Part shown: piece by piece, positions 1-10,835 of the stretch
How the letters are laid out: every line of letters begins with the position of its first letter
Position numbering within the stretch: position 1 is the first letter of the stretch
Source of the DNA: Micractinium sp. NFX-FRZ
Taxonomy: Eukaryota; Chlorophyta; Trebouxiophyceae; Chlorellales; Chlorellaceae
Direction of reading: 5' to 3'
NCBI GenBank assembly: GCA_029339195.1
Contig: JAPTJF010000053.1
Span: 1 to 64,000, forward strand
Length of the DNA: 64,000 nt
Notes under the pieces: generated by a model
Told to the model about the DNA's origin: nothing
Database searches by the model: none
Seen by the model: the letters and a program-made list of their open reading frames with translations, nothing else
Made by a program: the position numbers and the translations under genes

Positions 1-179
1 CTTTCCAGGTTTTCAGAAACCTAGGCATCTTTATCGCAAGATTCATTGCGGGTAAAAAGATGTAAAGCAAAAACAAGAAACAAGTGCCATTGGTGGCGGC
101 CAAAGTATGAATATGTCAAGGGAGGAAGGGCGTGTACCGGTACACAGCCCCAAGGCAGTGATCCCAGGCATTGACCGCC

Positions 180-2726
180 TCATGCAGACTGCTGCCAGCC
201 AACGGGTGCCGGCTTGGCAGGCGGGGGCGCCATGTTGCCGGTGTACAGCCGCCAGTCGCTGGGCGCTGGAGGCGCCGCCGGGTATCCCACAGAGGGCGCT
301 GCGGTCCAGCCCGGGGACGGAGGGCAGGAAGGCGCCGAGCTGGCAAGCTCGGCGCAGATGGTGGGCTGACGTGGCGCATGGGCGCTGCTGGCACTGGCAT
401 TGGGGCCGCCAGGGCTCAGGCTGAAGGATGGTGGGCCGGAAGGGGCACGGGCTTGTTTTTCGCCACCACCTGTGCCGACTGTGACAGCCGCATCAGTGGT
501 CGCGGAAGCCACATAAAGAGGCACAGTGGTGGTCCGGCAGCGCCGGCGCCGGCGCACCACGACCAGCCAGCACAACGGCTAGCACGGCCACACCACCTCC
601 TGCGCCGCCCGCAATCGCAGCCACTGCAGGCAGCAGGCAGCAGGGGTGCATCATTGGAGCCGGCAACGCTGGCTGACTGCTTGTCATTGGCCACACACCA
701 CTGCTGACACCACTGGCCTCACCTACCATTGCATGCGAGGCCCCACCGTGTCACTGCTGCCTCTGCAATGAAACAAACCTGGCGGCTTCTTCTCCTCGTA
801 ATCATAAGCGCCGTAAACATTGGCGGTCCCACTCAGTGAGACGCTGAGACCGGGGGAGATTGACCACCCAGTCTCGCGGGCAAGCGCGAGTCTGAAGGTT
901 GACGCCCATGCACTGCCAGACATTGTGTTGGCAGCAGACTGGGCGTCCAAATGTGTGTAAAGCCCCACGATCTCCACTCCCACGGTTGTCAGCACCTGCT
1001 GCAGTCGCCTGTGCCATCGAGCATGCCAGGCATGGGCGCAAATTGAGCAGCAGGCAGGCATTCATGGGACCATGCACTTCCGCACAGCCACTTTAGGCTT
1101 GTGGGCACATGGCAGCGCTGCTGCCACAGCATGCATGGCAAGAGCGCATGAAGCGTTGCACCATGCATGCTCAGCACGCATGTTTGAGCAGCCACGCGCT
1201 GCCCATTGGGATCAGAGGCAGCATTGCGCCCCTCTTTCAGCGTCTGGCCGGTACCATTCCAACCCAACCCACTCGTCCCCATGCGGCCACGTGGATGCCA
1301 CTGTGCTCATAAACCTAGGATGAAGCACCTGTCACTCACCTGCTGTGCGTGCCATAGTAGCTCTGGCCGTTGATTGAGGTGATGCGCACTCGGCTTGCGG
1401 GAACTCCAGAGCCAACGGCGACTGCAGCACGCACAGCCCCCAGCATGCCGTCCCGCAGCTGCTGCTCACTTAAGCCGCCCAGTTGAATGGTTGCACGAAC
1501 CTGCAGGGCACGGTCAGCGGGTGGGGCATATAAAATCTGGATTTGCCTGCAATCTGGTGTACAGCGGTTGGCCGTGACTGTCTGTTGGCTCGCCGATTGG
1601 ACTCAAACTAAGCCAGCCCAGCCAGCCTGCCCGATGCTCCCTTGTATGGCCTCCTTCAACTGCAGATTAAACTAACCTGCTGGTTGCCGTACTGTGTTGT
1701 GACGGGCGGGTCGCTGCGAGGCGGGAACGGTGGTGGCGGTACCAGTGGCGGTACCGGTGGCGGCGGCACAGATAGGGGTGGCGGGGGCTTTGGCGTGGTG
1801 CCGCTGCTGCTGCCGCCGCTGCTGCCGCCGCTGCCGCCGCCGCTGCCTGTACTGGCAGGCGGAGGAGGGCTCGGGCTGGGGCACAGGGATGGCATGTCCA
1901 GGCTGAGGGCAGTGTACTCGAGCGAGCACGGCACCCAGGTGTTTTCGCACTTGAGCCAAACCTCAATTGTCGACCTCATGGGGCACGGCTCCACTTGGAA
2001 GTGTACATTGACATTGATAGAACCCGGCGTGGTTGATGCAGTCACAGAATTGAAGCAGGTCTGGCCCGAGGTTGACAGGGCGGTGATCAAGCGGCCGGGC
2101 ACCCATGTGTTGATGGTGAACTTGCTGAGGCCCTGAATGGGGGATAACACGTCCTGCAGTGCAGAAGAAACACACTCAAGAAGAGGGTCAAGGGGAGGGG
2201 ACAGCACAGTCTTTGGCACAACCTGGCAGGGTGGTTGTGGGTTACGGGGGTCGGCTAAAGGCTTGTGAGGGGGGTTGGGCCAACTGGAAGTACTGTTGTG
2301 GAGGTCCACTAGTGTTGTGGAGGTCAGGCAGGACAACACCGCTCATTGAAAGCAAAGCTGCTCAGTGCACCCGGTAGCCAGCGGAGCGCCCCCCTGGCAC
2401 ACCCATGGGCGTCTTCTTCAACTTCTTCGTCTTCTGCTGCTCAGTGCTGCCAGCTTGTACACAGCTCACCTTGCTCTGGACCTCGAACATAATGGCGTTG
2501 ACGGGGCCAGTAGAGCGGTGGAGCAGAGCCCACTCTCCTGGCGGCACACTGATCCTGGTTCCAGTCCCTGACTCCACGCCACAACCTATGGTCACAGCCT
2601 GGGATGTGGCCAGGGCAGGCGGCTCCGCCGCGGCGGGTGCAGGGGCAGAGGCAGCCTCCGAGGAGTCCTGGGCTGTTGGGCTGGCTGCTGCAGCGGGCGG
2701 AGGGGCGGCAAGCGGTGCGGCGGCAC
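180..2726 (-). CDS. Pro-rich extracellular matrix-type protein with one C-terminal membrane span (5' end unresolved, apparent frameshift)
   Basis: Exons in transcript order: 2726-2470, 2153-1677, 1500-1340, 1008-779, 623-180; frame is kept through the first four junctions. The protein starts Ala/Pro-rich, then has a Cys-containing beta-type region (CPMRSTIEVWLKC), a Gly/Ser and Pro hinge (PPPPLSVPPPPVPPLVPPPP), and a domain of a sort common in algal surface proteins (LRDGMLGAVRAAVAV then VPASRVRITSING). A membrane span follows (AAIAGGAGGGVAVLAVVLAG). A basic tail (RRRRRCRTTTVPLYV) and about 120 more residues end at 180, but they lie in another frame from the membrane span, so exon 5 carries an apparent frameshift near 565-590 or an unseen intron. 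The pherophorin-like hinge suggests a cell-wall or surface role (inference). No start codon is visible upstream of 2726; a first exon is missing from this model. Confidence 0.6.
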
Positions 2727-3290
2727 CTGCGCAGGCAGGCAGCGGGTCAGAGGGAGTTGCTCAGGGTTGAGCATCAAGGCCCTGCTTTCCGACGACGCAA
2801 AAGCTCGTGCACTGCAAGCAAGCGGCGCGGGAAATTTACTGCTTATGTAAAGTTATTGCATAACTGCAAGCATCGGTCAGCGCTGGCGCACCGGCGGCAG
2901 GGCTGGCGGCGCCGACGCCGGCACAGCATAGGGTGCACAGTGCCACAAGTGTCAGGCAGGATAGGGAACTGCTCCGAGGTGCGTGCGTTGACCTCTGCGG
3001 AGAACGCATATTGCGTGGTTGACCGTATTGGACCCAAAGCGAGCACCCGGGTGTTTGGCTAATTTGGGCCTTGGAGCACTTTATGCCGTCGCCGAATTGG
3101 CCACAACGACCGGTGCGGGGCTACAGAGCTCCGATAACCGGCTGGGTTTGCGATTTGACTTCAGCCTCATGCGGTGCGCAGCGCGCTCACCGTGCGCAGG
3201 CCGCGGCAGGTCTGGTCAACTGCCCAATACTTCTGTCTTCCTACCACACGTCTGGTGGGTACCTTGCGGACCAAATATTCATGGCCAAAT
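2727..3290. other. Gap: 5' flank of the surface-protein gene and 3' flank of TSR1
   Basis: No convincing coding exon was found. The missing first exon of the minus-strand surface-protein gene should lie here. The last part carries the likely poly(A) signal of TSR1. Confidence 0.4.
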
Positions 3291-3293
3291 GAT

Positions 3294-3298
3294 TTACA
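3294..3298 (-). terminator. TGTAA-type poly(A) signal of TSR1
   Basis: The minus strand reads TGTAA about 160 bases past the TSR1 stop codon. TGTAA is the usual chlorophyte nuclear poly(A) signal, so cleavage is expected near 3270-3285. Confidence 0.55.
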
Positions 3299-3454
3299 AC
3301 GAGTGTCGGCAGAAGCAAGCGAGCGAGGGCACAGAAGTGAAGCGACACAGCCTGCCGGGCAGCGGCCGCACCGGCCAAGGGCCAATAACTCCGCAAGCAC
3401 AGTGTGTGAGGCTGATGCCACACAGTGGCTACACAGGTACAGAGCGGCGGCGCC

Positions 3455-5485
3455 TCAGGCCACAAAGTGCATGTCCTCGGGCCACTTGGGGTAGACGCGC
3501 TTGTAAAGAGACATGCACACGGCGTCCTGCTGGCGCAGCGGGCCGTCAAAAATGGCCTTAAGCGCGCCGTGGGTGCCCACCTGCAACGTTCACAGGGTGC
3601 AACAAGTTTGGAGTGAGCTGGTGGGGATTGTGCCACTCCACGGCTGGCTGAACCCGTGGCGGCGGTGCGCACGGGCCACAGTCCACCGCCGCTGCCCAGT
3701 GCTGCGCCTCCGGCTCAGCCCTACGCCGCCCCGTGGCGCATCTCACCGGCTCCCGGATGCGCCCCCGCCGCCCCGCCTTGGTCCACAGCTCCACGGGCCG
3801 GAACCAGCGGATGTCCTCGGGATTGTGGAACATGAAGCGCACCACGGCCTTTGTCTTGTGCACCTGCAGCAGTCGAGCAAAAGAGGGTCGGGGGCAGGGC
3901 AGCGGTCAAACGCCTGGACCAGCGCACATCTGAGGGGTGACATGGAACGTGAAGGGAAACACAGCCAGGTGGGGGCCTAGGGCTGGAAGCGAGGGGATTG
4001 GGGAGCATGGAGCGCACCGCAGGCACAAGGTAGGGAACAGGGCAGTTTGCCAGGTGGCAGGACTTGCCTTAGCCACAGCTACAAGAACAGAAGGCACAAA
4101 ACAGCAGCACAGCAGCAGCAGCAGCAGCAACGGTGGCACCACCATCAGCCGCAGCGCACATGGGCGGGCCGCTTGCTGAGCACAGTCCGCTTCAGCTTGC
4201 TGCAGATGTTACCACAGGTGCAGCAGCAAGTCGCAAAGCAGCACATACACAACCAAAGCGCACCTTGACAGGGTACCCGCTCAGCACAATCTTCTTCAGC
4301 ATGATTCTGTCGGGGTCGCAGCTGCGCAGGCTGCCGCTGGCCGCCAGGCGCGCGGGGCCGCTGCCGTCGGGCGATTCCTTGAACGCCAGCACCGGCAGCG
4401 GCGGGTAGGCGATGGGAGCATACACGGTCGCCACGGCGGGCCTGCAGGGCAGAGGGGGCAAGGGTTGGAGCGGTGAGGGCGTTGCGTGAGGAGGATCCAT
4501 GTGGCCTGAGAGTGGACGCAAAGCAGGTGCTACGCTGGGCCTGCCGAGGGTGAGGGGCGCATGGTGTGTTGGCCGCTGCGGCCCGGCCACCAACCCCAGC
4601 CAGAAGCGCCAGCCAGAGCCACACCTCTGGTTGCGTGCAGGCAGCAATGTACGCCTCCAGACAACTAGGCACCCAGCACGCAGGCATCCCAGGCATGGTT
4701 TGAAACCCACCTGCCCTCGTGCAAGAAGCGCTCCATTTTGTGCTTGTCTGCGCCATGCTCGTCACTGCTGTAGATGGGCCGCGCACGGAAGGCGCGCAGG
4801 CCGTTGACCAGCAGCAGCGGCTCCTTGGAGGGAAGCGGGTCCTCGTAGCTCAACGCCTTGCGCATGCCGTAGTGCTGCGGGGAACAGACAGGCAGGGAAA
4901 GACAGGCGGCAGGTGAGCATGCTGTAGTGCTGCATGGGTTGGGGCAGCCAATGTGCGTGTGAACGCAAGTGGGAAGAGTGTGCGAGAGTGGAGGAAAGGG
5001 CACGAGTTGGCCTGGGCTGGGGGTGTGCCAAGGCGGAGGGCGCTGCAGTGTGAGAATACGTTGCGAGCACTGTGCCGTGCGTGCTGCACCCTGCCCGCCC
5101 CTACCACAGCCTCCCTGCACACCACGACTCCAACGCTCAGGCTGCCTGCCCGCCTGCCCTGGCAGAGCCCTAAAAAGAACAATGGAGGAGGAGGATCACC
5201 TGCACTGACAGCTTGCACTCGTGCTGCAGCAGGCCAAACACGACCAGAGGGGAGGCGCCCTCCTGGCCGCCCTCCCCGCGGGCAGCCGCCACACGGGCCA
5301 GCACTCGAGCCGCCGCATCAGCAGGTACCGCCGACACCTGCAGCTGCACATAGGTGCCCCCCGCCACGCCGTCGGAATCCCCTGCTGACCCCGCCCGGTT
5401 GGCTGCCTCCATGGCACGCTTGTGCGCTCTGGGGGAGGGGCGAAGGGCAAGGAGGGGCGGGGTGAGCGGGGTGCCGGGGGCCACG

Positions 5486-5516
<31 letters not shown>

Positions 5517-8500
5517 GGGCAGACGGCATGAGGACACACAGATAGAAGCGAAGGAGCACACAGGGTGGGGGTGGGGGTGGGGGGGCGAAAAAGCTGTTGA
5601 CTAGCACGCTCACCTCCGGAAGTTCTCAAAGGCAAAGACGCGGGCGTAGTCGCGGGGCAGGCTCTCCCGGGGGTCCCACGGCGAGGTGCGGAACGACTTG
5701 AGGCCGCGGTACTTGTCAAAGCGCACGCGGGCGGCCACGCCCTCGGGGGTGTCCACCTGAATTGATGGCACAGGGGGGAGGAGGCAGCAGAGGTTGCGGG
5801 AGATGTTTGAGGTGGGGTGCAGGGGGAGCAGGAGAGAGGGAGGGGCACACACGAAAATGCCCTTGGTGTGTGTGCACACCTGTGTATACCTGTCCACCTG
5901 TCCAACCGTGCACCTGTGGGGAAGACGGTCAATGTATTAAGCGGCAGCCTCTCACATTCACACATGCGCACCTCATCTGGGAACAGCTGGTCGTCCTGCT
6001 CCTGCCGCCGCCGCTCCTTGAGCGTTGTTGCCATCCCCTTGAGCCGGTCACCCTCCTCCTCATCCTCATACTGCACAGGAAGGCGGGGCGCGAGACAGCA
6101 CAGAGGAGGGGTGAAGGGAGACGTAAAGAGGTGGCTGGTAACGGCCCTCAGCGGGGCCACACGGGCAGGCGGGCAGGCGGGGGAGTGCCCGGGCATTGGC
6201 AGGAGCAGAGGTTCAACAGGGCCCGGCAAATGGGAAAGGCGGGGCAGCACGACGGCAGGTCGGGGCCTCACCACCTCCCCTGCCCAGAGCCCCAGACAAC
6301 ACTGTCAAAAGGAAAGCCACTCACATCCATGCCAAACTCGGTGCCCGTGTCGTCCCCCAAGTCCTTGAAGCTGCTGCCGCCGGCGGTGCCCGTGCCCGGC
6401 CCAAAGCCGCCGCCCTCATTGGGCTCCAAATCAGGCATCTCCTCCTCATCCTCGTCGCTGCCGGCGGCGCCGGCGCCGGCGTCGTGCCCGCCGCGCCCGC
6501 CGCCGCCGCCCTCCTCCTCGCTCTCGCTTTCCAGGTCGGTGTCGTCGAGGTCGCTGCAGGGTGGGGAGGATGAGGGGAGTGATGGGAGAACATCAGGAGA
6601 TAGGCAGGGTGTTCGGGAGGATGGCATTACGGTTGGGTGCCATCCAGGCTGCTGCAGCACAGCACAACGCAGCGCAGCGCAGCACATACAGCAGAGCAGA
6701 GCAGAGAACAGCGCAGCTCAGCGTGCTGACCTGTCATCCAGGATCCACGCTGCCTGGTAGTCCGAGGTGCCCCTGGGCAGGCGGCGCTTGCGCTTGGGCG
6801 CCGCCGCCTCCGCCTCCATCAGCTCCTGCAGTCACAGAGTACCGAGGGCAAGGGAGTGCGGCATGGGCTCGGTCAGACCAACAGTCTATTTCATACACAC
6901 GGCACACGTGCCTCCGCCTCCATCGACTACTGCTCTGACGGTGCACCAGAGTAAGTTAATATGGGGACTTTGCCCACCGCTCCATGGTTTCCTTAGAGTG
7001 ATCCACCCTGCACCCGCATGCCAGCACACACCCACCTCCACCGAGGGCCAAGTGTGCTCACCCGCCGCCGCATAGCAGCCCACAAACCTCCCCTCCCACC
7101 CAGACCGCACATCACCGCATGACCGCATCCACCTCGGCACACACCTCTTCCGTGGGCCACGTCTGCTCGCCCGCCAGCGGGTCTGCCGTGTTCTCCCGCA
7201 CCAACGACTCCTGCTGCTGCGGGTCTGCCCGCGCCAGCACAGGCAGCTCCCCTCCATCCGCAGATGTATCCATCGCCGCCGCCGCCGGTGCCGCGCCCTG
7301 CTGCTGCCGCCGCGCCGCCTCTCCGGGCTGCTCGTTGGCGGGGGCGGGCTCCGGGGGGCCGTCGATTTGTGACAGCTGGAAGTCGCCCGCCCCGCTGATG
7401 TGTACCGCCTGGTTGGCAGACAGCCCGTGGCCCCGCACGTAGCCGCGCAGCAGCAGCGTGCCGGTGGCGCCCGCCTGCCCCTCCGCCCCCGCCTGGTCCG
7501 CCTGCCCGCTGCCCTCCCCTGCAGCCGCGGGCCGGAACTCTGCGGCCTCCACAAGCACGGCGGGGCGCTGCTGGCGCCAGTGTGGCACAGCGGGCGCAGC
7601 GTCTGCCAGGTGGCGCAGCAGCTGCTTGAAGTCCAGGGGCGTGTCGGCTGCCAGCAGCTTGTTGTCGCCTGGAAGCTGCGGTACAGGAAAGGTATTCAGC
7701 ATGGAGAGCAGGGGAAGCAGGATGGGTCAGCAAGGGCAGAGGCAGGCAGCGTAGTGGCACGTGCCGACCAGGCAGGCAGCTGTGCCGCAGGATCAGCAGC
7801 AGCAGCAGCAGGTGCAGGAGCAGGAGCAGGTGCAGGATCAGCAGCAGCAGCAGCAGGTGCAGGAGCAGCAGCACGCGGGTAGATGCGGCCACATTCCAAG
7901 CCGGCCCCGCTGCTAAACACGCGCGTCACCACAACAGGCAGCCGCCCACTAGGATGCCCTAACACACATCCCAACTGAAGCCCACCTGCTCCTGCAGCGC
8001 GTTTGTGGCGTGCTTCTTGGCTGCCGACCGCTCCTTGAGCGCATTCTTGCCGTCTGCCGAGGCGGCGGGCGACTGCACCAGGCCCAACACGCCGGGCAGG
8101 CCCAGCGCGCGCAGCACGCCCAGCGCCATGCTGCCCTCGTCATCAATCGTCACGGTGTTGACGTCACCCGGGAGCGCCAGTAGCAGCACCTCTGCCGAGC
8201 GGCCCAGCTCTACGATTGCGAGCGGGTCGTCGCGGGCGGCTGGGGGCGGGAGGAAGGTGAAGCGCGCCTTGCGGCGCTCGGCCAGCGAGAGCGTGGTCAT
8301 CACAAGGGGAGGCGAGGGGGCACCGCCTGCCTGCTCGACTTCCATGCCGCCTGCTGCTGCTGCTGCCTTGGAGGCGGCGGTGGTGGGAGCATCGTCGTTC
8401 GTGCTGCAAGAGGCCAGGAGGGCTGCCCACAGGCGGGGCACGTCCACGTCAGCCGACAGCGGCAGCACGGCCACCACACGGGGGGGTGCCGAGGAGCGGC

Positions 8501-9637
8501 GCGCCTCCAGCACAGCCGCCCGCTTCTTGTCCCGCTGCTGCTTTGCTGCGTTCAGGCGCTCTGCCTTGGAGTTTGCGCCGCTGCGGGCGGTCTTGACGCT
8601 CTGCCTTGTGCTGGCATCTGCAGGGCACGGCGGTTGGGCGCAGGCGGTCGGGGTGGGTTTGCGGCGAGCAACCATGTCAAGAGGACATCCCGTGGAGCAG
8701 GGCTGCGGAAGGCAGGAGTCAGAGTGGTTGCACCAGGCATGGCGGGTGCGGCAGCGCTGGCGGCAAGAGCAAGCGGCATGACAGCCAAGCAGGGAGGCAG
8801 GCAGGCAGAGTGAAGACTGCAAAATGCAGGGTACATGCGCTCCCGGAGGCGGTCGGGCTGAAAACTTGAGGAATCACTGCTGAAGCGCTCATCCGAAAGA
8901 TGGTGATTGAGTTTGTGTCTCATCACTCCGCCAGGTCAGCGCACGCAGCACAGTGCAGCACAGGCAGCGTGCAGTGCAGTGCAGCAGCGGCGGGGGAGGC
9001 TGTGGGGGCAGCAGGCAGGGTGGGGGCGTGCGGGCCAGCAGGCAGACGTGGCATGGTGGCAGGCAAGCAGGAGGCAGGCCTTGTGCGCTGCCAGAGGCGG
9101 TCAGGCTATGAACGTGTGGAATCACTGCTGAAGCGCTCATCCGAAAGATGGTGATTGAGTTTGTGTCTCATCACTCCGCCAGGTCAGCGCATGCAGCACA
9201 GTGCAGCACAGGCGGTCCAGCAAGCAGCAAAAGGACGACTGAGCAGCAGCAGCAGCAGCAGCGGCAGCAGCAGCAGCCGGCAGCAGCACAGCAGTGAGCG
9301 CCATGCGATCGGCCACATAAGGGCTGAGCCAAGGCGGGCCAAGGGCTGGGACCTCAGATTACGAAAAGGTTTGCATCAGGAGGGTCAGGCAAACTGTGAA
9401 AATTGTTTGAGCATCACCGGTCCGGCCGTGACAAGTGCAGTATGTGCAGTGTACACAACAGCGCGGGCGGCAGGCAGCCAGGGACAGGCACGGGCGCGTG
9501 GCGGCATGCGTGGCTGGTTGTTGACAGGAACCACAAAAGGTCGGCGGGCCGCAGGGCGGCCGAGCCAGCCCCTCACCTTTGCTATTCTGGTGCTTCTGGC
9601 GGGCGCTCAGCCCCGCACGCCGGCCGGCCTTGTGAGC
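3455..9637 (-). CDS. TSR1: Ribosome biogenesis protein TSR1 (40S pre-subunit maturation GTPase-like factor)
   Basis: Exons: 9637-9577, 8617-7986, 7675-7124 (donor possibly 7133), 6825-6731, 6553-6325, 6070-5972, 5756-5614, 5428-5200, 4874-4711, 4441-4264, 3863-3747, 3580-3455. Frame is continuous through all junctions and gives about 874 residues plus a missing N-terminus, against roughly 800 in the family. Diagnostic Bms1/Tsr1 motifs: AHKAGRR near the N-terminus, [90 protein letters not shown] and [13 protein letters not shown]. An acidic patch lies in exon 5, as in other TSR1 proteins. TSR1 is known to block premature 60S joining and translation-factor binding on cytoplasmic pre-40S particles. 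The first exon, upstream of 9637 and in phase 0, could not be placed. Its first intron (9576-8618) holds a duplicated segment. Confidence 0.93.
7788..7870. repeat. 45-bp tandem repeat in TSR1 intron 2
   Basis: Two near-identical units of a CAG-rich sequence, each starting with caggatcagcagcag, repeat at a 45-base spacing inside the intron. It is simple low-complexity sequence. Confidence 0.8.
8820..9212. repeat. Direct duplication in TSR1 intron 1
   Basis: About 8835-8970 and 9083-9217 share a core of more than 70 bases that is almost identical (beginning gaagcgctcatccgaaagat), spaced 248 bases apart, with a diverged upstream flank (eggcggtc-type and gaatcactgct blocks also shared). Both copies lie wholly in the first mapped intron and have no coding continuity with the TSR1 frame. 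Confidence 0.85.
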
Positions 9638-10835
9638 CTGCAAGAACGAGAGCGCACAACACAGAAAGAGTCTCCGCCTGAAGACTCTGCTGCCTGTTGC
9701 GGCCCGTGCTGCCTGGGCGGGCCGCGGCAGGCACTTGGCAGCAGCAGCGGCGGCGGCAAGCGGGGCGCACCGCAGGCCTACTGCGCGAAATGCATGCGTA
9801 GTAATGACCTCCTAGCAGCCAGGTGGAGGCCCCACAGCCCAGCAAGCCACCGTTGGCAGCGCTGCGGGTGCATGCGCAGTGGCATGGACAGGCGGTGCAC
9901 CTTATTGCGCTGGGTGCCGGGACCGACCATCTCCTATCAAACAGAGACCGTCTGAGGGCCTCAAGCCCGCGCCGCCATATGCTCGTGTGCAGCAGGCTTC
10001 TCGAGAAAGCTGGCGACTTTCTGGCGTTCCAATAATAGCGTATTGTCTGTGGCGTTTATGTCAATTGTCACAAAGGCGCGGAGGCAGCGCAGTGGCGGTC
10101 CCACGCGGGCGTCTTTCCACCCAAACTTTGGCGCCCTGCGCCCTCTGTGGGCCTTCCGGTGAGCATTCGACATGCACAATGATGCTTTGCAGCTTATCTG
10201 CTCCTTTGCAGGCACTTGGGGTAGCCTATTGCCGACATGCCAGCATGTGAACTCACATTGCTCTGGCACACCGGTCCCATGCAGCAACCCACACCTTGCC
10301 TTTCCTCGAAGCCTGCCGTATGCGGCACAGTTAATGTTAACACGTTGCATAGGGAGGTTCAGTGCTGAGTCGTCATGTCAGTGTCAGTGTAGTGCCTGAT
10401 GTTGGCAACAGTCAGTAGCGAAGGGCAGGGAGGGCAGCGGGAGCACTGATAAGCATGAGGAGGGGTAGCGGCAGGAGGTGGGGAGCGAATGGCACAGAGC
10501 ATCGAGCAAATCAGCAGGGCAGATACAAGGTAGTGTAGCACAAACACACGAGCATAATGGCAGGGAGGTGTGAAAGAAGAGCAGCTTTGGCACACTGCGT
10601 CTAAAGCGCCGGTCAAGCAAAAGGCAGCCTGCTGCTGGCTGCAGGGGGAGCGCGCAGCAGCTGCGTTCTGCCCTGCAGGCACACGCGGCCTCACCACGCC
10701 CCTTCTGGCGGCTCCCACAGCAGCCGCCGCCGGTTCTGCAGGCAGGAGACCAGGGCAGGTGCTGTCAAAGTGCCAACGCAGAGATCTGCCGTCATATGTG
10801 CAGCTGTCGGCCTGCAGGTAAGCGATCCTCCCACC
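9638..10835. other. Gap: TSR1 5' end and SNARE 3' region
   Basis: The TSR1 start codon and first exon must lie close above 9637 but no ATG-plus-donor in phase 0 was found. The remainder is probably the SNARE 3' UTR. A GC-rich stretch at 10735-10815 is open on the minus strand and preceded by CTGCAG, so an extra SNARE 3' exon is possible, but nothing supports it beyond that. Confidence 0.35.

Noticed and set aside
5486..5515. (CAGG)n tract as a CRISPR-like or regulatory array
   Set aside because: Simple microsatellite; similar (TGCC)n tracts occur at about 16668-16697 and elsewhere, without spacers.
10359..10815. Possible extra 3' exon of the SNARE
   Set aside because: The read-through model already gives 269 residues, the normal family length, and the later part of the frame loses coding character.
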